Below, one piece after another: positions 26,701-35,543 of a stretch of 64,000 nt of DNA. Made by a program: the position numbers and the translations under genes. The notes under the pieces are model-generated. The model searched no databases. It had not been told where the DNA came from and saw only the letters and a program-made list of their open reading frames with translations. Source of the stretch: Ferrovibrio terrae (GTDB lineage: Bacteria > Pseudomonadota > Alphaproteobacteria > Ferrovibrionales > Ferrovibrionaceae); NCBI RefSeq assembly GCF_007197755.1, contig NZ_CP041636.1, forward strand, positions 780,001-844,000, read 5' to 3'. Every line of letters begins with the position of its first letter. Position 1 is the stretch's first letter.

Positions 26701-27234
26701 ATGAGTGAAGAAAAGCTGCAAAATATAGATAGGCCATACGATGCAAGAGCAGTCGCAAACTTGCTTCTTGATATTGCCGACTCCAGAAATTTAAAGCTCA
26801 CCCAATTATCACTTCTAAAACTGCTATATTTTGCCCAAGGCTGGTACTTGGCGAAAAACCGCACTCCTTTAATAAAGCAGGACTTTGAAGCTTGGGAATA
26901 TGGTCCAGTAATCAAAGTAGTACGAGACGAATTTAAAGTTTTTGGTAAAAAGCCGATCACTGCCCGCGCGCATAAACTAGACCTCTATAAGAATGAACGA
27001 GTTCTAGTAGAACCGGTGCTTTCAAATCACGACACTAACTTTGTTAACGAAATTTTCGATGCGTATCATGTATATGATGCATGGCGATTATCCGGCATGA
27101 CGCATGAAAAAGGCTCTCCTTGGGATTTATTATGGAATGCGACGGAGCCCACCGGACGACTCGCACTTAGAATTCGCAATGACGATATAAAGCGTCACTT
27201 TGATGGTCTTGGGGCCAGATTCCGGGTATCTTAA
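26701..27234 (+). CDS. Panacea (DUF4065, SocA-like) domain protein
   Basis: 177 residues. The Panacea domain is visible as YDARAVANLLLDIA, LTQLSLLKLLYFAQGWYLAK, PLIKQDFEAWEYGPVIKVVRDEF, then the C-terminal FVNEIFDAYHVYDAWRLSGMTHEKGSPW. These are the hallmark segments of SocA and other Panacea antitoxins; SocA of Caulobacter delivers toxin SocB to ClpXP. The start MSEEKLQNIDRP at 26701 is preferred; a GTG at 26677 is possible. Codon use is AT-rich, unlike all neighbours, a sign of transfer. The gene 30 bp downstream is the likely partner. Confidence 0.88.
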   Translation: MSEEKLQNIDRPYDARAVANLLLDIADSRNLKLTQLSLLKLLYFAQGWYLAKNRTPLIKQDFEAWEYGPVIKVVRDEFKVFGKKPITARAHKLDLYKNERVLVEPVLSNHDTNFVNEIFDAYHVYDAWRLSGMTHEKGSPWDLLWNATEPTGRLALRIRNDDIKRHFDGLGARFRVS

Positions 27235-27264
27235 ACTGTCACGACTCGGTGGAGGCATACCGGA

Positions 27265-27999
27265 ATGAGTAGTGCGCTTCTCCTTAACGTTATCGATGTC
27301 GCCCGATCTCTTGGGGTTCAACCAACTCGCGCCACACCTGTTTCGGTGGCTGATTGGCTGTTGGCCGAATACATTCGGCGCCGCGCAGGTGGTTTTAACT
27401 ACAATCGAGCAATCGACTGCACTTTCGACTTGATGAATGGCACTTGCACCGCCGCTCAGGCCGAACTGAAGTGTTTGTCCACTGGCCCTGCGGCTGGGCG
27501 ACAGCAGAATGCCGAAGCTGTCAAAACTATTTCTGCATATGCTCTGGCTAATATTTCCAAATGCTACCGCATCGGTTTTGCAGCTGTTGCTGCTGGCAGG
27601 GTGAAGGGATACACGGCGTATATCGGCATCAAAGCACCAATCCTTCGCATGGCACCGGATCGGCCCGTTGTGGTCATGCCGGGCTATCGAATGTCTTACC
27701 GACCTGTCGAGACCGAGATCGACGTCGCATGCTCGATTGCTTTGGCAAACTTGGCCCGTGATGACTATTCCGACGCCGACTTTGAGTATTTGTATGCGGG
27801 CCCCGGGCATGATGGCACACGGGAGTTCCGCGCCATTCGTGGGCGCGATCGGAAGGTCTTCGATAAAGATGCGGTCGACGCCCTACTCGACGTTTACATT
27901 AAAGGTTTAGCGTTAGCGGCCGAGAGCGGTATCGCTCTTCGGGCTCCCCATCTTCATGGGTATAAGATTTTCGACCCTCGCGAGCCGGGCCTTTTCTGA
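27265..27999 (+). CDS. Unknown protein paired with the Panacea gene; candidate toxin
   Basis: 244 residues, not recognised. No signal peptide or clear transmembrane helix. The middle is Ala-rich and contains CSIALANLARDDYSDADFEYLYAGPG and REFRAIRGRDRKVFDKDAVDALLDVY. The last five residues are EPGLF, loosely like the QxxLF sliding-clamp-binding motif used by SocB, though with Glu instead of Gln. A good GGAGG site lies 10 bases before the ATG. GC content is intermediate between the Panacea gene and the chromosome. Toxin function is inferred from position only. Confidence 0.6.
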   Translation: MSSALLLNVIDVARSLGVQPTRATPVSVADWLLAEYIRRRAGGFNYNRAIDCTFDLMNGTCTAAQAELKCLSTGPAAGRQQNAEAVKTISAYALANISKCYRIGFAAVAAGRVKGYTAYIGIKAPILRMAPDRPVVVMPGYRMSYRPVETEIDVACSIALANLARDDYSDADFEYLYAGPGHDGTREFRAIRGRDRKVFDKDAVDALLDVYIKGLALAAESGIALRAPHLHGYKIFDPREPGLF

Positions 28000-28241
28000 C
28001 CTGTGTATAACCTGGGATAACTTTGCCGCAGCCCCTTGCGGATCACGGGGATAAGCCCGATTTTCCAAGCCTTACAACATATTGATTGACCCACCCCGGT
28101 TGATCAATCTGTAGAAACATTAAGAGAACAATTGACTCGACTCACCGCAGCCCCGCGTTAGAGTCAGGGTGACAATTTCCAGCGGCGCCGGCCTGTCCTG
28201 CGCCGCTTTCCGTCTTTAGCGCTGTTTTCAGGATTTAACCC

Positions 28242-30590
28242 ATGTCGCCCATCGCGCCGATTTCCCAGCAGATCTGGGACATGAAATACCGCCTGAAAGG
28301 CCCGGATGGCGCGCCGGTCGACCAGACGATTCCAGATACCTGGCAGCGTATCGCCAGGGCGCTCGCCGTGGCCGAGAAAGATCCGGCCGCGCACGAGCCC
28401 GGCTTCTTCGAGGCCTTGAAAGACTTCCGCTTCCTGCCGGCGGGCCGCATCGTGGCCGGCGCGGGCACCGCGCGCAAGGTCACGCTGTTCAACTGCTTCG
28501 TCATGGGCACGGTGCCCGACGACATGGCCGGCATCTTCGAGCATCTGAAGGAAGCCGCCCTCACGATGCAGCAGGGCGGCGGCATCGGCTATGACTTCTC
28601 GACGCTGCGCCCGCGCGGCGCGCCGGTGAAGGGCGTCGGCGCCGATGCGTCTGGCCCGCTGTCGTTCATGGATGTGTGGGACGCGATGTGCCGCACCATC
28701 ATGTCGGCCGGCAGCCGGCGCGGCGCCATGATGGCGACGCTGCGCTGCGACCATCCCGATATCGAGGCCTTCATCGAGGCCAAGCGCGAGGCCAATCGCC
28801 TGCGCATGTTCAATCTCTCGGTGCTGGTGACCGACGCCTTCATGCAGGCGGTGAAGCAGAACCAGGCCTGGGAGCTGAAATTCAACGGCACGGCCTATCG
28901 CACCGTGCAGGCCCGCGACCTGTGGGACAAGATCATGCGGGCGACCTATGCCTATGCCGAACCCGGCGTGATTTTCATCGACCGCATCAACCAGCGCAAC
29001 AACCTGCATTACTGCGAGACGATCAGCGCCACCAACCCTTGCGGCGAACAGCCCTTGCCGCCCTATGGCGCCTGCCTGCTTGGGTCTGTCAACCTCGCAA
29101 AGCTGGTGCGGAAGCCGTTCGAGGCCGATGCCGCGCTCGACCTGGAAGAACTCGACCGCCTGACCCGCGCCGCCGTGCGCATGATGGACAACACCATCGA
29201 CGTCTCCAACTTCCCGCTGGAACAACAGGCGCATGAGGCGCGCAACAAGCGCCGCGTCGGGCTCGGCATCACCGGCCTGGCCGATGCGCTGATCATGGTC
29301 GGCGCGCGCTATGGCTCGGCCGCCTCGATCACGTTGATCGAGGCCTGGATGAAGCGGCTGCAGCGCGCCGCCTATCTCGCCTCTGTCGATCTGGCCCGCG
29401 AAAAAGGCGCCTTCCCGCTGTTCGACCGCGACGCCTATCTGGCTGGCGAGTCGATTCGCGAACTCGACGCCGACGTGCGGGACGCCATCGCGCAGCACGG
29501 CATCCGCAACGCGCTGCTGACCTCGATCGCGCCGACCGGCACCATCTCGTTGCTCGCCGACAACATCTCCTCGGGGCTGGAGCCGGTGTTCAGCTTCACC
29601 TACATGCGCACCGTGCTGATGCCCGATGGCACGCGCCGGCAGGAGGAAGTCAGCGACTACGCCTATCGCCTGTACAAGCAGCTGAAGGGCGAGAACATCC
29701 CGCTGACCGAGGCCTTCGTCGATGCGCAGGGCCTGGCGCCCGCCGACCATGTGCGCGTGCAGGCGGCGGTGCAGAAATACATCGACAGCTCGATCTCCAA
29801 GACCATCAACGTCCCCGAAGACATCGATTTCGAGAGCTTCAAGGACATCTACCTGATGGCCTACGAGCAGGGCTGCAAGGGCTGCACGACCTATCGCCCG
29901 AATGACATCACCGGCTCGGTGCTGACCATCAAGAAGGACGAGAAGAAAGCCGGGCCCGCCCCGCAGCAGCAGGCCGAACTGCCACTGGTGGCTGTGGCCA
30001 AGCCGGTGCAGGTGATGAAGCCGCGGGACCCTCTTGCAGCCGGCGGCGTGATCTACATGACCAAGCCGCTGGACCGCCCGGAAGCGCTGCCCGGCAGCAC
30101 CTACAAGATCACCTGGCCGGATTCCGAACACGCGATGTACATCACGCTGAACGACATCCTGCAGGATGGCCGCCTGCGGCCGTTCGAGGTGTTCATCAAT
30201 TCCAAGAATACCGAGCATTACGCCTGGACGGTGGCGCTCACCCGCATGATCTCGGCGGTGTTCCGTCGCGGCGGCGACGTGTCCTTCGTGGTGGACGAGC
30301 TGAAGGCGGTGTTCGATCCGCGCGGCGGCCACTGGATGGGCGGCAAATATGTGCCCTCGCTGCTGGCGGCGATCGGCGGCGTGATCGAGCAGCATCTGAT
30401 CAGGATCGGCTTCATGACCGGGCCGGACGATCTGCGCGAGGAAAAGGCCATGCTGGCGCTGGCCGCCAATGCGGAAACGCCGAAGCCGCTGTCCGGTCTG
30501 CGCCAGTGTCCGAAATGCGGCCAGCCCGGCCTGATCAAGTCCGAGGGTTGCGATACCTGCACCTCCTGCGGCTATAGTAAGTGCGGATAA
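28242..30590 (+). CDS. nrdJ: Adenosylcobalamin-dependent ribonucleotide reductase (class II)
   Basis: 782 residues, reducing ribonucleotides to deoxyribonucleotides using B12 for radical generation. Visible motifs are LFNCFVMG, GGGIGYDFSTLRPRGAPV, the active-site NPCGEQPLPPYGACLLGSVNL, and the P-loop-like APTGTISLLADNISSGLEP. The C-terminus has a Zn-type CPKCGQPG...CDTCTSCGYSKCG redox tail. A linker of about 30 residues with KPVQVMKPRDPL precedes the last domain. The 240 bp upstream holds no other gene; I see neither a cobalamin riboswitch nor a convincing NrdR box. Confidence 0.95.
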   Translation: MSPIAPISQQIWDMKYRLKGPDGAPVDQTIPDTWQRIARALAVAEKDPAAHEPGFFEALKDFRFLPAGRIVAGAGTARKVTLFNCFVMGTVPDDMAGIFEHLKEAALTMQQGGGIGYDFSTLRPRGAPVKGVGADASGPLSFMDVWDAMCRTIMSAGSRRGAMMATLRCDHPDIEAFIEAKREANRLRMFNLSVLVTDAFMQAVKQNQAWELKFNGTAYRTVQARDLWDKIMRATYAYAEPGVIFIDRINQRNNLHYCETISATNPCGEQPLPPYGACLLGSVNLAKLVRKPFEADAALDLEELDRLTRAAVRMMDNTIDVSNFPLEQQAHEARNKRRVGLGITGLADALIMVGARYGSAASITLIEAWMKRLQRAAYLASVDLAREKGAFPLFDRDAYLAGESIRELDADVRDAIAQHGIRNALLTSIAPTGTISLLADNISSGLEPVFSFTYMRTVLMPDGTRRQEEVSDYAYRLYKQLKGENIPLTEAFVDAQGLAPADHVRVQAAVQKYIDSSISKTINVPEDIDFESFKDIYLMAYEQGCKGCTTYRPNDITGSVLTIKKDEKKAGPAPQQQAELPLVAVAKPVQVMKPRDPLAAGGVIYMTKPLDRPEALPGSTYKITWPDSEHAMYITLNDILQDGRLRPFEVFINSKNTEHYAWTVALTRMISAVFRRGGDVSFVVDELKAVFDPRGGHWMGGKYVPSLLAAIGGVIEQHLIRIGFMTGPDDLREEKAMLALAANAETPKPLSGLRQCPKCGQPGLIKSEGCDTCTSCGYSKCG

Positions 30591-30653
30591 GGCAAGGCTT
30601 TACGCGCACGTAAGGCGTTGCCGCTAGGGAAACGCCTTGCATAGAAAAAGCCG

Positions 30654-31307
30654 ATGAGTGCCAATCCGGCGATCAAAGCCGTCCTGTGGGATTTCGGCGG
30701 GGTGATCAGCACCTCGCCCTTCGATGCCTTTCGCCGCTTCGAGGCAGAGCGCGGCCTGCCGCGCGATTTCCTGCGCCGGGTCAACAGCACCAATCCGCAC
30801 AGCAATGCCTGGGCCTGTTTCGAACGCGGCGAGATCGATTCCGTTGTCTTCGGCGAGCGTTTTCTGACCGAGAGCACGGCGCTGGGCACGGCCATTCATG
30901 GCCGCGAGATTCTGGCGCTGATCTCGGGCGACATCCGCCCGCGCATGGTGGCCGCACTCAAGGCCGTGAAGACACGCTACAAGATCGCCTGCCTGACCAA
31001 CAACATGCCGCATGGCCATGGCCCGTCGATGACCGGCTCACCCGAACGCGCCCGACAGGTCGCCGAGGTGATCGCGCTGTTCGAGGTCGTGGTGGAGTCG
31101 AGCAAGGTCGGCGTGCGCAAGCCCGAACCGGCTTTCTACGAACGCGCCTGCAGCCTGCTCGGCATCCAGCCCGGTGAGGCCGTCTTCCTCGACGATCTCG
31201 GCATCAACCTGAAACCTGCCGCCGCCATGGGCATGACCACGATCAAGGTGACCGATCCGGACGCCGCGCTGGCCGAACTGGGCCGCATCATCGGTATGGA
31301 GCTGTAA
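30654..31307 (+). CDS. HAD-IA hydrolase, epoxide-hydrolase N-domain type
   Basis: 217 residues. Motif I is WDFGGVIS with the nucleophile Asp, motif II CLTNNM, motif III Lys in SSKVGVRKPEP, motif IV FLDDLGINLKPA. The GGVI form and LDDLGINLKPA are typical of the phosphatase domain of soluble epoxide hydrolase and ACAD10. It is followed 4 bp later by an AMP-binding enzyme gene, suggesting joint use in acyl or organic-acid metabolism. Confidence 0.88.
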   Translation: MSANPAIKAVLWDFGGVISTSPFDAFRRFEAERGLPRDFLRRVNSTNPHSNAWACFERGEIDSVVFGERFLTESTALGTAIHGREILALISGDIRPRMVAALKAVKTRYKIACLTNNMPHGHGPSMTGSPERARQVAEVIALFEVVVESSKVGVRKPEPAFYERACSLLGIQPGEAVFLDDLGINLKPAAAMGMTTIKVTDPDAALAELGRIIGMEL

Positions 31308-31311
31308 GAGA

Positions 31312-32856
31312 ATGAAGCCCGCAGACGCTTTGCTTGCCGGAAATTATGCCACGCTGCCCGACCTGGTGCGCGCCTATGCCGAGGAGCGGCCCGACCATCC
31401 GGCCGTGATCGACGGAGACGGCATGCTGACCTACGGCCAGCTCGACGCCCGTGCCGATCGTGTCGCCGCCGCCCTGCAGCGCGACAATGCCACCAAAGCC
31501 GTCAGCATCGTCAGCACTTCGCGCAACGACTATGTCACGGTCTATCTCGGCGCCTTGCGCGCCGGCCTGGCCGTGGCGCCGCTGGCGCCGTCGTCGCTGC
31601 CGGAACAGATCGTCGCCATGGCGCAGGATGCCGATGCGCAGCATCTGTTCCTCGATGCCGACAACGAACAGGCGCTCCGCGCCGTGCTGTCAGACCTGCC
31701 GCCGCGCCGCATCCGGCTCGATACGCCGCAATTCGAGCAGTGGCTGGCGCCGGAGGGCAGCAAGCCGGCACCGGCCGAGCTGAAACCGGAGATGCCGTTC
31801 AACATCATCTATTCCTCGGGCACCACCGGCACGCCGAAGGGCATCGTGCAGTCGCATGGCATGCGCTGGCTGCACATGCAGCGCGCCAATCTCTACGGCT
31901 ATGACCGCGATGCCGTCACGCTGCTCTCCACGCCGCTCTATTCCAATACGACCCTGGTCAGCCTGTTTCCCACCATGGCCGGCGGTGGCACGGCCGTGCT
32001 GATGGCGAAATTCGATGTGGCGAAGTACCTGGAGCTGGCGCAGGCCCATCATGTGACCCATACGATGCTGGTGCCGGTGCAGTACAGCCGTGTCATGGCG
32101 CATGCTGACTTTGACAAATACGACCTGAGCAACTTCCGCGCCAAATTCTGCACCAGCGCGCCCTTCAGTGGCGTCCTCAAAGCCGATATCCTGAAACGCT
32201 GGCCCGGCAAGCTGATCGAGTATTACGGCATGACCGAGGGCGGCGGCACCTGCATTCTGGTGGCCGACGAATTCCCGACCAAGCTGCACACCGTGGGCCG
32301 GCCGGCCGAAGGCCACGATATTCGCCTGATCACCGAGGACGGCAAACCGGCGGCGCCCGGCGAGATCGGCGAGATCGTCGGCCATTCCGGCGCGATCATG
32401 ACGCATTACCACAAGCAGCCGGGCAAGACCGCCGAAGCCGAATGGTTCGACGAGACCGGCAAGCGCTTCATCCGCACCGGCGACATGGGACGGTTCGACG
32501 CAGACGGCTTCATGCAGCTGATGGACCGCCGCAAGGACATGGTGATTTCCGGCGGCTTCAACATCTATCCAAGCGACCTGGAAGCCGTGCTGCGCGGCCA
32601 TGACGCGGTGGCCGATGTCGCCGTGGTCGGCGTGGCCAGCGAACAATGGGGCGAGACGCCGGTGGCTTTCGTCGTGGTGCGGCCGGGCACGGCCGTCACT
32701 GCGCCCGAGTTATTGCTGTGGGCCAATGCGAAACTCGGCAAGATGCAGCGCATCTCGGCGATCGAGTTCCGCGACCAGCTGCCGCGCAGCGCCATCGGCA
32801 AAGTGCTGAAGCGCGAATTGCGCGATGAGTATGGCAAGGCGGCGACGCGACCCTAA
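31312..32856 (+). CDS. Class I adenylate-forming enzyme (acyl-CoA synthetase family)
   Basis: 514 residues. The ATP-binding motif YSSGTTGTPKGIVQSH, the YYGMTEGG motif, the TGDMGRFDADGF hinge region and the C-terminal lysine of PRSAIGKVLKREL are all present, so the enzyme should activate a carboxylic acid as an adenylate and join it to CoA. It is close in layout to medium- or long-chain acyl-CoA ligases; the substrate cannot be assigned. Its last codons overlap the convergent ChaC-like gene by 4 bp. Confidence 0.9.
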   Translation: MKPADALLAGNYATLPDLVRAYAEERPDHPAVIDGDGMLTYGQLDARADRVAAALQRDNATKAVSIVSTSRNDYVTVYLGALRAGLAVAPLAPSSLPEQIVAMAQDADAQHLFLDADNEQALRAVLSDLPPRRIRLDTPQFEQWLAPEGSKPAPAELKPEMPFNIIYSSGTTGTPKGIVQSHGMRWLHMQRANLYGYDRDAVTLLSTPLYSNTTLVSLFPTMAGGGTAVLMAKFDVAKYLELAQAHHVTHTMLVPVQYSRVMAHADFDKYDLSNFRAKFCTSAPFSGVLKADILKRWPGKLIEYYGMTEGGGTCILVADEFPTKLHTVGRPAEGHDIRLITEDGKPAAPGEIGEIVGHSGAIMTHYHKQPGKTAEAEWFDETGKRFIRTGDMGRFDADGFMQLMDRRKDMVISGGFNIYPSDLEAVLRGHDAVADVAVVGVASEQWGETPVAFVVVRPGTAVTAPELLLWANAKLGKMQRISAIEFRDQLPRSAIGKVLKRELRDEYGKAATRP

Positions 32857-33479
32857 ATCTCAGGGCAGCGCTTCTTTACTTCCATGAGCAGCTTGTGCAG
32901 CGGGCCATCGGCGATGCCGAGCGCATCGAGATGCTGCACGGTATTGGCCAGATAGACCGCATTCGGTCCGCGCTGGCCGCAGCAGGTCGCGATCGTGTCG
33001 ATCACCTGCCGCTCGCTTAAGTATCCGGCATACTGCTTGTGATGCGGGTCAGCCACGAAGGCCAGCACCGGAATACGCTCGCCGCCCTCGATCTCGGCGC
33101 GATGGAAGCCGGGGCGGTAAACACCCGTCACCATCTCGCGCCGATAGAGATAGTCGATCACGGCGGCCTCGTCGCCGCGCCGCACGCGAAAGGCGCGGCC
33201 GGTGCAGGAGCCGCCCGGCATCAGGCCGAGCACCAGCCCGGGCTGCTCCGGCGTGCCGCGATAGCGGTGCGACCAGACGCAGAAGCCGCGATGGAAACCC
33301 CAGAGCCGCGCATTGACCTGCCGGGTGAAGGGAAAGCCCGGGTCCCACATCAGCGAGCCATAACCGAACACCCAGAGCGGCTGGCCGCGTGCGACCTGGA
33401 TCTGCGGAAACGGCGGCGCTGCCTCGCCGGGCAGCGGCTCCTCATGGTCGAAGGGAATATGCCGCTTCGTTTTTTTCAT
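32853..33479 (-). CDS. ChaC-like gamma-glutamylcyclotransferase
   Basis: 208 residues, breaking down glutathione or gamma-glutamyl peptides to 5-oxoproline. The substrate-binding motif is WVFGYGSLMWDPGF, followed by RGTPEQPGLVLGL and the catalytic Glu region of the ChaC type (YLYRREMV). The start at 33479 overlaps the EamA stop as ATGA. A longer frame upstream exists but runs through the EamA gene in another frame, so it is not the real N-terminus. Confidence 0.9.
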   Translation of the reverse strand: MKKTKRHIPFDHEEPLPGEAAPPFPQIQVARGQPLWVFGYGSLMWDPGFPFTRQVNARLWGFHRGFCVWSHRYRGTPEQPGLVLGLMPGGSCTGRAFRVRRGDEAAVIDYLYRREMVTGVYRPGFHRAEIEGGERIPVLAFVADPHHKQYAGYLSERQVIDTIATCCGQRGPNAVYLANTVQHLDALGIADGPLHKLLMEVKKRCPEI

Positions 33480-34381
33480 TTCTTCGGGCTGATATTGACC
33501 AGCGCCACGCCCGCCATCGTGGCCACCATGCCAAAGAGCGCCAGCGGGCTGAGCTGCTCGCCGAACAAGGGCCAGGCCACCAGCGCCGTGCAGGGCGGCA
33601 CCAGGAAGAACAGGCTGGAGACTTTCGCCGCCGCGCCGCGCCTGATCAATATGAACAGCAGCGTGATGGCGCCGAGCGACAGCACGATGCAGAGCCAGCC
33701 GAGCGCGAAGATGAATTCGCCGGTCCACTGCACCTGCCGCGTTTCGAACAGCAGCGCCAGCGGTGTCAGCGCCACGGTGGTGGCAGCAAACTGGATCGCC
33801 GTGCCCGAGCGCAGATCGATCTGCGGGCAGTAGCGTTTCTGATACAGCGTGCCGACCGTGATGCCGACCAGCGCGATCACCGAAAGCGCATAGCCCCACG
33901 GCGTGCCGACGCCGAGATCGAGCTTGGTCCAGACCACCAGGATCACGCCGCTCAAGCCCAGCATCAGACCGACCCACTGCCGCGGCGTGACGCGTTCGCC
34001 CAGCACAGGCCCGGCAGCGGCAGCGACCAGCAGCGGCTGAATCCCGACGATCAGCGCCGAGATGCCGGCCGGCACGCCATGGAAGATCGAGGCAAACACG
34101 CCGCCGAGATAAACTGCCTGCAGCAGCAGGCCGGCCACCGCGATATGCCCGGCCTCGGTCCAGCTTTTGGGCCAGGGCGCACCGGTCAGGCCGGCGAAGA
34201 CGCAGAGCAGCACAGTGACGGCGGCGAAGCGCAGCGCCAGGAAGGTCATCGGCTCGGCATAGGGCAGGCCGAATTTCGCGCCGATGAAGCCGGTCGACCA
34301 CAGCAGCACGAAGACACCGGGCATCGCGGCGATAGCCCAGGTGCTGAACTGTGGCGCCGGGCGTGAAACGGAATCGGTCAT
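33476..34381 (-). CDS. EamA family (DMT) transporter
   Basis: 301 residues with ten predicted transmembrane helices in two EamA repeats, for example AAMPGVFVLLWSTGFIGAKFGLPYAEPMTFLALRFAAVT in segments and the C-terminal GMVATMAGVALVN. Family members export metabolites or amino acids; the substrate is unknown. Coupling with a gamma-glutamylcyclotransferase gene downstream might hint at an amino-acid or peptide link, which is inference. Confidence 0.88.
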   Translation of the reverse strand: MTDSVSRPAPQFSTWAIAAMPGVFVLLWSTGFIGAKFGLPYAEPMTFLALRFAAVTVLLCVFAGLTGAPWPKSWTEAGHIAVAGLLLQAVYLGGVFASIFHGVPAGISALIVGIQPLLVAAAAGPVLGERVTPRQWVGLMLGLSGVILVVWTKLDLGVGTPWGYALSVIALVGITVGTLYQKRYCPQIDLRSGTAIQFAATTVALTPLALLFETRQVQWTGEFIFALGWLCIVLSLGAITLLFILIRRGAAAKVSSLFFLVPPCTALVAWPLFGEQLSPLALFGMVATMAGVALVNISPKK

Positions 34382-34511
34382 GGCGTGTGGGACAGGATGT
34401 CGCGGGAGGTGGATTTCCAGTCAATATTGACCGGATAACCAACTATGGCAAGGCAGGCAGCCTGACAAGCCGGCCCCTGACAATTCGCACCGGGGCTGCT
34501 ATACGGAGGCC

Positions 34512-35543
34512 ATGCGCTATCTGGTTCTGACTGGTCTGATTCTTGGCGGCCTGCTTGGCTATTACGTCTTGTGGTCGCATCTTGCCGACCAGGTCGCTGC
34601 ACAGGCCGACGCCTGGATCGAAGGCCAGCGCCGCCAGGGCCGCGAGGTCAGTTACGAAAGCCGCCGCCTCTGGGGCTTCCCGTATCGGCTGTCGCTCACG
34701 CTGACCAAGGCAAAGTGGGACGATCCGCGCCAGCCGCTGGCGCCCCGCCTGGAAGCCGAGGAAATCACCGCGCATCTGCAATTGTGGCAGCGCGAGCATG
34801 TCATCTTCGACCTGCCCGGCCGGCAGACAGCGATCTGGGGCAGCGCAGACGGTGCGGAACGCCGGGTCAGCCTGAACGCCGAACGTTTCCGCGCCAGCCT
34901 GGTGATCGATGGTGCCGGTAACTGGCTGCGCGTCGCTGCCGACCTGACCAAGCCGCGGCTGCAGGGCCCCGGCGATGGCGTCGTGCGTGGCGAATGGACG
35001 GCGGGCAAGCTGCTGCTGCATGCGCGCCGCGCCGAGAACGTGCCGCCAAGCCTGGACCTGGCAATGCAGGCCGAGCAGGTGATGATGCCGGAACAGGCGG
35101 AAAAGCCCTTTGGCCGCGCGGTACAGAGCCTGCGCCTGACCGGGAATCTGCGTGGTGGTTTCTACGGCAATACGACAGACGATCTGCTGGCCAGCTGGCG
35201 CGATGGCGGCGGCGTGATCGATTTCAGCACGATGGCGCTGACCTGGGGCAACCTGCGCCTCGCCGGCACCGGCTCGCTGGCGCTGGATCGCGACTTCCGC
35301 CCGCTCGGGGCGATGAGCGGCAAAATGTCAGGCGCCATCAAGGTCATCGAACTGCTGGAGGCCAATGGCCTGACTACGCCGCAACAGGCCAGCGCGGCGA
35401 AGACATCCCTGCTCACAACGGACGAGCAACCCGACAACAACGGTCTGCTGATCCGTCACATCGCACTGACGGCGCAGGATGGCCGGCTGTCGCTCGGCGA
35501 CGACCCGCTGCTCAGCCTGCCTTCGGTTTTGCCGGGTCGGTGA
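34512..35543 (+). CDS. DUF2125 domain protein
   Basis: 343 residues with an N-terminal membrane anchor or uncleaved signal (LVLTGLILGGLLGYYVLW) and a largely beta-rich periplasmic domain. The segment RRLWGFPYRLSLTL is typical of DUF2125, an alphaproteobacterial family related in fold to periplasmic lipid-binding AsmA-like proteins. A GGAGG site precedes the ATG. Its 3' end overlaps the convergent tyrA gene by 32 bp. Function is unknown. Confidence 0.85.
   Translation: MRYLVLTGLILGGLLGYYVLWSHLADQVAAQADAWIEGQRRQGREVSYESRRLWGFPYRLSLTLTKAKWDDPRQPLAPRLEAEEITAHLQLWQREHVIFDLPGRQTAIWGSADGAERRVSLNAERFRASLVIDGAGNWLRVAADLTKPRLQGPGDGVVRGEWTAGKLLLHARRAENVPPSLDLAMQAEQVMMPEQAEKPFGRAVQSLRLTGNLRGGFYGNTTDDLLASWRDGGGVIDFSTMALTWGNLRLAGTGSLALDRDFRPLGAMSGKMSGAIKVIELLEANGLTTPQQASAAKTSLLTTDEQPDNNGLLIRHIALTAQDGRLSLGDDPLLSLPSVLPGR

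Noticed and set aside
28000-28241. Cobalamin riboswitch or NrdR boxes before nrdJ
   Set aside because: No B12-box; AT-rich patches do not form a pair of NrdR-type 16-mers.
32853-34442. A 529-codon frame that seems to fuse an unknown N-terminus with ChaC
   Set aside because: The first 321 codons run antisense-like through another frame of the EamA gene; the real start overlaps the EamA stop at 33479.
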